Shown here piece after piece: positions 58,501-64,000 of a stretch of DNA of 64,000 bases. The notes under the pieces are model-generated. The model saw nothing but the letters and a program-made list of their open reading frames with translations. It did no database searches and was not told where the DNA came from. Every line of letters starts with the position of its first letter. The first letter of the stretch is position 1. The translations under genes were made by a program, and so were the position numbers. Where the stretch lies: contig NZ_BCSO01000004.1 of the NCBI RefSeq assembly GCF_001570905.1, positions 56,847 to 120,846 on the forward strand, read 5' to 3'. This stretch comes from [Zimmermannella] alba NBRC 15616 (GTDB taxonomy: Bacteria > Actinomycetota > Actinomycetes > Actinomycetales > Microbacteriaceae).

Positions 58501-60500
58501 GTCGCGCGCGCGACGCTGAAGCGGTTGCCGATCTCCTGCGCGTCGTCGGTCCTCTGCCGCTCGAGCAGCTCGCGCAGCGCATCGTGGGGCCAGAACCTGA
58601 TGCTGACGGTGAGGGCGCCGCGAGTGCAGCGCACGCCGCAGCCGCAGGCGCGGCGCCGAATCGCAGCGACAACGACGTCGACCCTGCACCGGGCGCAGCG
58701 CGCCGCGAACAGGCATCCCGCGCCGAGGCGCTCGCCGAACACGCAGCACGCGGTAGGCGCCTGCTGGCAGCAGCGCAGCAGCTTGCACGCGAGCTCATCG
58801 AAGCTCGCCGCACGGTCGAAGTGCGCTTCAACGGCATCACCTACCTTGCCGCCATCGAAGACGCCGGACGCCTTCGCGACGCCCTTGGTGCGTTCATTCC
58901 GCCAGGCATCCCAAATGCGTTCCTCGAACCGCTGGATGACCCGATCGGCGATCTCATCGCCCGCTACGCGCGCACCCACGGCCCCTTCACCATCGACGAG
59001 ATCGCTGAAGCCTTTGCCCTTGCACCTGCGGTGGCGCGAGAAGCCCTCGCCCGACTCACCCTCGCCCGCCGCCTCATCGAAGGCGCCTTCCGTCCCGGCG
59101 CTCAAGGGAGGGAATGGGTGGATGCGAACGTCTTGCGCCGCATCCGTGCCCGTTCCCTCGCTGTCCTTCGCAACGAGCTCGAGCCCGTCGAGCAGCACAG
59201 CTTCGCCCGCTTCCTCCCAAGCTGGCAACACGTCGGCGGACCGCTGCGCGGCCTCGACGGGCTCGTCACCGTCATCGACCAGCTCGCTGGCTCGCCCGTC
59301 CCAGCATCCGCCCTCGAGCGGTTCATCCTGCCAAGTCGCCTCCCCGACTACACGCCCGCACTCCTTGACGAACTGCTCGCGAGCGGCGAGGTGCGGTGGC
59401 GCGGCCACGGCTCGATCCCGGGCGGAGACGGTTGGGTAAGCCTTCACCTGAGCGACACCGCAACCCTCACGCTGCCGCCCGAGGCGAGCGAAGCACCCAG
59501 CGCAGAAGGCGCCCTGCTGCTCGAGCTCTTCCACGCTCGAGGCGCACTCTTCGCGAACGAGCTCCTCACTGCTCTCAACGAGGGGGCAGGCGGCGGCATC
59601 ACGCCCGAACGGCTCACCGAGCTCGTGTGGGAGCTCGTCTGGCAGGGGCACCTGAGCAACGACACCTTCCATCCCCTGCGGCACCTGCTCGCTGGCACCG
59701 GCGGTGCCGCAAGCCGTGCCGCGCACCGAGTGCCCCGTCGCGCCGCCCGCGGACGCCTCTACCGGGGCCGGGCAGCATCCAGCTTCGCGGCAGGATTCGG
59801 GGCAGGCGTTCCCGCGCCCGCTGCCACACCTCCGCAGCTCGGCGGGCGCTGGTTCACCGTGCAGCACGGCACACCAGACCCGAACGAGCGCGCGCTCGCC
59901 CAAGCCGATCTGCTGCTCGACCGCTACGGCGTCATCACCAAGGGCTCCGTGATGGCCGAGGGACTCGACGGTGGCTTCGCGCTCGCCTATCGGGTCCTCT
60001 CGCAGCTCGAGGAGCGCGGCAAGGCCCGCCGCGGATACATCATCCACGGGCTCGGCGCCGCCCAATTCTCCACCGTTGGCGCGATCGACCGCCTGCGCCA
60101 GTTCGAGCTCGACCCGGGCGCTCCGCGGCCACGCACCGCGCTCACGCTCGCAGCGTGCGATCCCGCCAACCCCTACGGCGCGGCCCTTGCCTGGCCCGAC
60201 CGCGACACCGGCCACCGCCCTGGCCGAAAAGCAGGCGGCCTCGTGACCCTCGTCGACGGTGAGCTCATCCTCTACGCCGAACGCGGCGGGAAAACCCTCC
60301 TCACCTTCACCAACGATGACGACCTCTTGAGTGCCGCCGTGCTCTCACTCGGCGAGACATTGACGCGGGCGCGCGTGCCCGGATTCGTCATCGAAAAGGT
60401 CGACGGAGCGTACGTCCACGAGCATCCCATCACCACCTGGCTCGCACAGGCAGGATTCCAGCGCTCCCCGCGCGGCTTCACCGCCCCGGAGGTGCGATAG
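55557..60500 (+). CDS. lhr: Lhr-type large ATP-dependent helicase
   Basis: A 1647-residue superfamily 2 helicase. Walker A is APTGSGKT (44-51), TTPES 165-169, DEVH 191-194, LSATVRP for motif III, then VVATSSLELGIDMG and LQRLGRAGHQVG for motifs V and VI. The Lhr core and its winged-helix part are followed by a long C-terminal extension (about residues 870-1647), as in full-length bacterial Lhr. A Lys/Arg-poor Ala-rich insertion lies near 1020-1090. Lhr is a 3'-5' DNA helicase linked to repair. The nei gene starts two bases after its stop. Confidence 0.95.
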   Translation: MSDALQYFSPATKAWFEGAFGAPTRVQDEAWHAIRSGRHALIVAPTGSGKTLAAFLWALDQLANEPTAQPEVFTPELSAALAAEEREAAEAEQGPRRTRVLYLSPLKALGVDVERNLQGPLVGITQTARRLGQTLARPRVAVRSGDTTPAERRRQRADPPDILITTPESLYLMLTSEARTTLTGVETVILDEVHALAGSKRGAHLALSLERLDALLERPAQRIGLSATVRPLEEVARFLGGGQPVEIVNPPSEKRFDLLVRVPVDDMSDVGMLRSASRDAAASDPFDDPFTGNAATSLRDPSEAPSDGSLWPHIEAAILERILEHRSTIVFANSRRLAERLTARLNELWEEQLEAESGAAVREASAPKRPPAEQIAQSGQSHGATAVIARAHHGSVSKEARAEVEEALKTGALRCVVATSSLELGIDMGDVELVIQLESPPSIASGLQRLGRAGHQVGVVSRGDLFPKHRADVLHSAVAAHEMVAGRIESLAIVENPLDVLAQQTVAAAAIDTLEVEAWFDLVRRAAPFSKLPRSVFDATLDLIAGRYPSDAFAELRPRIVWDRDEGTLTGRPGAQRLAVTSGGTIPDRGMFGVFLAQGASDDETRGTLRVGELDEEMVYESRVGDVFALGATSWRIVEITHDRVNVTPAFGEPGRLPFWTGDALGRPAELGEAIGRTTREIVHALPPDGTPLPSEAPLAGLAELMDDRARNNLVAYLREQRAATGHVPSDRTLLVERFRDELGDWRLVLHSPYGKPTHAPWALIVSARITERFGVDGSAVASDDGIIVRLPDMESEPPGAELFVLDPEEIEPVVAREVGGSALFASRFREAAARALLLPRLHPGNRSPLWQQRQKASQLLDVARGFPQFPIILETIREVLHDVYDLPALVELARRVERREVHVVETETASPSPFARTLLFGYVGAFMYEGDAPLAERRAQALAIDTGMLAELLGRVELRELLDERVIWQVEDELQWLVPERRARDAEAVADLLRVVGPLPLEQLAQRIVGPEPDADGEGAASAAHAAAAGAAPNRSDNDVDPAPGAARREQASRAEALAEHAARGRRLLAAAQQLARELIEARRTVEVRFNGITYLAAIEDAGRLRDALGAFIPPGIPNAFLEPLDDPIGDLIARYARTHGPFTIDEIAEAFALAPAVAREALARLTLARRLIEGAFRPGAQGREWVDANVLRRIRARSLAVLRNELEPVEQHSFARFLPSWQHVGGPLRGLDGLVTVIDQLAGSPVPASALERFILPSRLPDYTPALLDELLASGEVRWRGHGSIPGGDGWVSLHLSDTATLTLPPEASEAPSAEGALLLELFHARGALFANELLTALNEGAGGGITPERLTELVWELVWQGHLSNDTFHPLRHLLAGTGGAASRAAHRVPRRAARGRLYRGRAASSFAAGFGAGVPAPAATPPQLGGRWFTVQHGTPDPNERALAQADLLLDRYGVITKGSVMAEGLDGGFALAYRVLSQLEERGKARRGYIIHGLGAAQFSTVGAIDRLRQFELDPGAPRPRTALTLAACDPANPYGAALAWPDRDTGHRPGRKAGGLVTLVDGELILYAERGGKTLLTFTNDDDLLSAAVLSLGETLTRARVPGFVIEKVDGAYVHEHPITTWLAQAGFQRSPRGFTAPEVR

Positions 60501-60502
60501 CC

Positions 60503-61327
60503 ATGCCCGAAGGCGACACCGTCTACCGCGCCGCCGCCCACCTCCACGAGACCCTCGCCGGATCCGTCGTCACACGAGCCGAGCTGCGCGTCCCCCGCTA
60601 CAGCGCGGCTGCGCGCAGCCTCGTCGGGTGCGAAATCACCGCGGTCACTCCGCGCGGGAAACATCTCCTCACGGCTTTCGATGACGGCCGCATCCTGCAC
60701 ACGCACCTCGGCATGGACGGCTCCTGGCGCATCGCACGGTCAGGGCAGCGGCCACGAGTCGCACACCACCTCATCCGCGCAGCCCTCGAAACCAACCGCG
60801 CCATCGCGCTCGGTCTCGAGCTTTCCGTCGTCGAACTCCTCACGAGCGACGAAGCCACCGCACGGCTCGACCACCTCGGCCCAGATCTTCTCGGCCCCGA
60901 TTGGGATGCCAGCGCAGCCCTCGCCCGCATCCAGCAGAAGCCATCACGCGAAATCGCCGCCGCACTCCTCGACCAACGCAACCTCGCGGGCCTCGGCAAC
61001 GAATACGTCACCGAACTCTGTTTCCTCCGCGGCCTCGACCCACACACGCCCGTCGGCGAAGTCCGCGACCTCCCCCGCCTCATCGAGCTCGCGCACCGGC
61101 TCATCACCGTGAACCGCGACCGGGTCGAACGCACCACCACCGGAAACCTCCGGCGCGGACAACGCAGCTGGGTGTTCAGCCGCGACGGTCAGCCCTGCCG
61201 CCGATGCGGCAGCACCATCCTCCGTGAAGCTCACACCTCCGGCTCCGAAACAAGCTCGGACCCAAACGCCACCACCCGCATCAGCTACCGCTGCCCACGC
61301 TGCCAGCCCCAATCGGGCAACACTTGA
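60503..61327 (+). CDS. nei: Fpg/Nei-family DNA glycosylase (endonuclease VIII)
   Basis: A 274-residue base-excision repair enzyme. It starts MPEGDTVYRAAAHLHETLAG with the catalytic Pro2-Glu3 pair; the helix-two-turn-helix region is DQRNLAGLGNEYVTELCFLR; the zinc finger has Cys pairs (PCRRCGS ... YRCPRCQ). Nei-like rather than Fpg-like by the EGDTV start. It follows lhr by two bases; the lhr-nei pair is also adjacent in Mycobacterium tuberculosis (Rv3296-Rv3297), so they probably act in one repair pathway. Confidence 0.95.
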   Translation: MPEGDTVYRAAAHLHETLAGSVVTRAELRVPRYSAAARSLVGCEITAVTPRGKHLLTAFDDGRILHTHLGMDGSWRIARSGQRPRVAHHLIRAALETNRAIALGLELSVVELLTSDEATARLDHLGPDLLGPDWDASAALARIQQKPSREIAAALLDQRNLAGLGNEYVTELCFLRGLDPHTPVGEVRDLPRLIELAHRLITVNRDRVERTTTGNLRRGQRSWVFSRDGQPCRRCGSTILREAHTSGSETSSDPNATTRISYRCPRCQPQSGNT

Positions 61328-61346
61328 GAATGGACGTGAACACCCG

Positions 61347-62234
61347 TCAGCTCCCAAGCTGACTCATTCTGGAGCCGCGCTGTTTGGCCATTTCAAGTGC
61401 CAATCGAGCAAACGACGCCGCCAGCAGTCCACTCGTGCCGTCCTCCCGCACCGCTATACCAACCTGACGCGTGATATTCGGTCGCATGTCAGCACAGACG
61501 ACGTCGCGATGCGCTCCTGACACCAACGCCCTAGGCAAAATGGCACTCGCGATCCCCGCCGCCACGATCGAAAGTGCGGTCGAGGCTTCTCTTACCTGGG
61601 CCGGGGTGGAGCTCACGATGCCGTGAAGTTCGAGGGCGCGTGCGATCACGTCTTCACAGCCGCCCATCGAGCGCACTCGACGTACGCCAGACAAGCTTTG
61701 AAGATCGATACACGAGCCCTGAATCTGATTCAAGGTACGCGCCACATACACGAAATCATCACAATAGAGGAAGGTCGTAGCGACGCCACGCGGTTCCCCG
61801 AGAACGAACGTAACATCAATATCTCCTGCGCGAAGACCGGCAACCAATTCAAGGTCCGTACCTTCACTCACTTCAATATCAACACCGGGGAACCTCTCGC
61901 TGAATCGCCTCGCGACACTAGGGAAGAAATCGAGCCCAACGCTGGCGAAGCATCCCACGCGCAGAACTTCACCATTGCCACTAAGCAAAACATCTCTGGC
62001 CGCCAGTTCGACTTGCCTAAGAATACTCCGCGCACGCGGCAGCAGTGATTCACCAGCCGGCGTCAAGCGGGCTGAATGCTGGCCCCGCACGAAGAGCCCG
62101 ACACCCAATCGCGCTTCGAGCGCCCTAATGGAATAGCTCACTGCAGGCTGCGTAACATGCAACCTGCTTGCTGCCCCTTTAAAAGAGCCCGCGTCCACTA
62201 CCTCAACAAAGACTTGCAATTGACGCAATTCCAT
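61347..62234 (-). CDS. LysR-family transcriptional regulator
   Basis: A 295-residue regulator. The N-terminal winged helix-turn-helix is typical (LRQLQVFVEVVDAGSFKGAA, LHVTQPAVSYSIRALEARLG), followed by the periplasmic-binding-like effector domain (EVLRVGCFASVGLDFFPSVA, GDIDVTFVLG, AAGIASAILPRALV). It is divergent from the BKACE-like gene with a 102-bp gap, the classic LysR arrangement, so it probably controls that operon. Codon use and base composition are more AT-rich than in the preceding 60 kb. Confidence 0.92.
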   Translation of the reverse strand: MELRQLQVFVEVVDAGSFKGAASRLHVTQPAVSYSIRALEARLGVGLFVRGQHSARLTPAGESLLPRARSILRQVELAARDVLLSGNGEVLRVGCFASVGLDFFPSVARRFSERFPGVDIEVSEGTDLELVAGLRAGDIDVTFVLGEPRGVATTFLYCDDFVYVARTLNQIQGSCIDLQSLSGVRRVRSMGGCEDVIARALELHGIVSSTPAQVREASTALSIVAAGIASAILPRALVSGAHRDVVCADMRPNITRQVGIAVREDGTSGLLAASFARLALEMAKQRGSRMSQLGS

Positions 62235-62336
62235 AAAAGAACCTCATACCCGATAAAAGAATCTTCGTTGACTACTCAGCGCTCTGCTGGTTGCCTCAAA
62301 GCGAGGTTCGGGCATCACCGCCCGAGCCACCACGAG

Positions 62337-63319
62337 ATGGAAGTCGAACCTCCCAAGCACAAGGGCACTTCTTTGAGCACTCTCATCCTAGGCGCTGCTG
62401 TGACCGGCGCTAAGTTCACCCCAGGCAATCACCGCGCAACACGTCACCCTGTCATGGACGCCGCCGCATCAGGAGTCTTGATCAAACACCGCACGGAGGA
62501 TGTTCTCGACGAAGCGAGACGACTTTCGGATATGGGTTGCAGATACTGGCATTTCCATGCCCGCAACCCAATGACGAACGAACAGACGACGAGCAGCTCG
62601 ATCTATCAGGCAACGAGCCGTGGCGTCCAGGCGTATGGCCCCTCGATGGTCATGAGTTTCGGCGCGAGCCGCAATGGCGCCGAAGTCAAGCATTCGATTC
62701 AACAGTTCGGAGAATGGGAACGCATCAGCCAGGTGTCACTCTCCCTCCACCTCGACGGCGCCCACTTCGTGACCACACAGGCAGCTGTAGAGCTTCAGGT
62801 CATACTCGACCTCGAACAGCAAGTAGGCCCCTTGCCTCGCCGTTATGTCAACAGCCAAGACTTCGCCAATGACAGCTCCTGCTATACCCCCAGCCCCCGC
62901 GCCCGAAACGCATCTTTGGATACATTTTCCACCGCTAACGGCTCGAATTACGGGAGCACCTCGCCTGAAGTTCAATGTAAGATACTCTCTCGGGAGATTC
63001 AAGAACGCAATCGGTTGCATCTACCTCACGAGGTTGAGTGGGTACAACTTGACCGAAGCTATGCAGCTACCCGCTTCTCGGTCGAACACCCTAAAATCCG
63101 GCTCGGCAACTCCGGGCAAATGAGTTCACCACCAATATCCAGTTCGCAGTCGAAGCACTGGCTGAGATGCGAAAAATCCGCGTGACGCCTGTGACCAACG
63201 CAGTTGCAGTCAGTGAACGCATGAAGTTCGACGCACTCGATGCTCACCACGAAATCGAAATGACGCGGCTGAGTCTGACACTCGAGCAACGTAGCGAGTC
63301 GGTTGGAGCGGCCGAGTGA
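62337..63319 (+). pseudogene. BKACE (3-keto-5-aminohexanoate cleavage, DUF849-like) gene with a frameshift
   Basis: The frame from ATG 62337 gives LILGAAVTGAKFTPGNH, CRYWHFHARNP (the His-x-His metal ligands), VVSF-type GASRNGAEV, EVEWVQLDRSYAATRFSVEH and IRLGNSGQ, in line with beta-keto acid cleavage enzymes, which use acetyl-CoA to cleave beta-keto acids. At 63118-63120 (an AAA run) the frame leaves the family and stops at 63185. Adding one A restores NEFTTNIQFAVEALAEMRKI and a stop at 63319 that overlaps the next start (GTGA). So either one A was lost from the run or this is a sequencing error. No good ribosome binding site was seen for ATG 62337. Confidence 0.75.
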
Positions 63320-64000
63320 GACGGAACCGAGCTTCAGACGGGCGGCTGGCAGCAGCAACGTGTGCAATGGGCACCCTGACGGTCAATATCAACAACACTG
63401 CCATCAACCTCGCCCTCCCAGCCATACGCGATGAACTCAGGCTTGACCTTGTCGAGATGCAATGGGTTTCCGCGTCATACGTCCTCATCCTGGCGGCACT
63501 CACTATGATCGGCGGCACGCTGGGCGACCGCTTCGACAAAAGGCAAGTTCTCACCGTTGGACTCTGCTTGTATACGACTGGTTCGCTACTCGGCGCTCTT
63601 TCTCTCTCTGCTCTCACGCTGATCGGGAGTCGCATTCTCGCAGGCATCGGAGCGGCAGTTCTCGTACCAGTTGGGCTCGCTTCGCTACGACAGCTCGCCA
63701 GCTCCCCACAACAGTTGACGTCTTACATGTCACTTTGGGGACTAGCCGTGGGTCTGGGCATGGCGTTGGGGCCCGCCGTCGGTGGTGGCCTCACTGGGTA
63801 TCTCGGATGGCGTGCCCTGTTTGTTGCGATGACAGCGTTTGGTGTGATCTACCTCTTTGCAGTTCGGATCTGTCTCCCTCGCTTAGATTCCTTCGAGCGT
63901 GCAGGAGTGAGCATTGTCTCCCATATGCTGGCTGCAATCTCAATGGTGTCCGCCGCCGGGCTGGTTATTGAGATGCGATCAGACTCGCCCTGGCTGCTGT
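63316..64000 (+). CDS. MFS transporter, DHA2-type, N-terminal part (runs off window end)
   Basis: An open frame from GTG 63316 to the window edge, 228 codons. About six membrane segments are visible, with NINNTAINLALPAIRDEL, the TMGTLGDRFDKRQ-type motif A (GGTLGDRFDKRQ), and the motif C-like GLAVGLGMALGPAVGGGLTG of 14-helix antiporters (EmrB/QacA group). The GTG overlaps the restored stop of the BKACE-like gene by four bases, which supports co-translation and a shared pathway, perhaps export or uptake of the substrate. Substrate unknown. Confidence 0.88.
   Translation, partial: MRRNRASDGRLAAATCAMGTLTVNINNTAINLALPAIRDELRLDLVEMQWVSASYVLILAALTMIGGTLGDRFDKRQVLTVGLCLYTTGSLLGALSLSALTLIGSRILAGIGAAVLVPVGLASLRQLASSPQQLTSYMSLWGLAVGLGMALGPAVGGGLTGYLGWRALFVAMTAFGVIYLFAVRICLPRLDSFERAGVSIVSHMLAAISMVSAAGLVIEMRSDSPWLL

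Overview
The window is high-GC DNA with an actinobacterial gene set, most likely from a Microbacteriaceae-type actinomycete. The signs are a 397-residue EF-Tu with a GTG start, TTG starts on both rpoB and rpoC, promoters of the TTGAC(C)-18-TAGGAT kind, WXG100-like type VII secretion substrates, an lhr-nei pair, and a DUF4916 Nudix-like protein. No rRNA, tRNA or CRISPR array was seen.

Layout. (1) 1-4.7 kb: two divergent APC-family permeases. The second is co-transcribed with a class III CoA-transferase and a glutaryl-CoA dehydrogenase, which together look like a glutarate uptake and degradation operon. (2) 4.7-5.95 kb: a DUF559 nuclease-like gene between two related long palindromes. (3) 5.97-17.9 kb, minus strand: the S10 and spc ribosomal protein operons, rpsJ through secY-adk, with no rpsN/rpsZ (S14) between rplE and rpsH and no map-infA-rpsM block after adk. 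(4) 18-23.1 kb: an MT0933-type antitoxin-like gene, then tuf, fusA, rpsG and rpsL with their own promoter. (5) 23.1-35.1 kb, minus strand: an accessory island between the str operon and rpoC. It holds three intact WXG100-like secreted-protein modules and one dead one. Each intact module is followed by one or two members of a five-member, EspG-like family, and there are several small membrane proteins. All four WXG loci share the same promoter architecture and an upstream GGG-N8-CCC element. (6) 35.2-42.6 kb: rpoC and rpoB.

(7) 43.2-61.3 kb: housekeeping and hypothetical genes: a metallo-beta-lactamase-fold hydrolase, a secreted protein behind a Zur/Fur-like box, catalase, a spermidine-synthase-like protein, a TPR-like protein, a SprT-like protease, serine dehydratase divergent from an ornithine-cyclodeaminase-like gene, an EVE protein, a membrane-anchored protein, a Nudix-like protein, an esterase, lhr and nei. 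(8) 61.3-64 kb: a visibly more AT-rich end segment with a LysR regulator divergent from a frameshifted BKACE (DUF849-like) gene and an MFS drug-transporter-type gene that runs off the window.

The most unusual part is region 5: a modular array of type VII secretion substrates with dedicated partner genes, apparently under common control, placed between two of the most conserved operons of the genome. The secretion machinery itself is not in the window.
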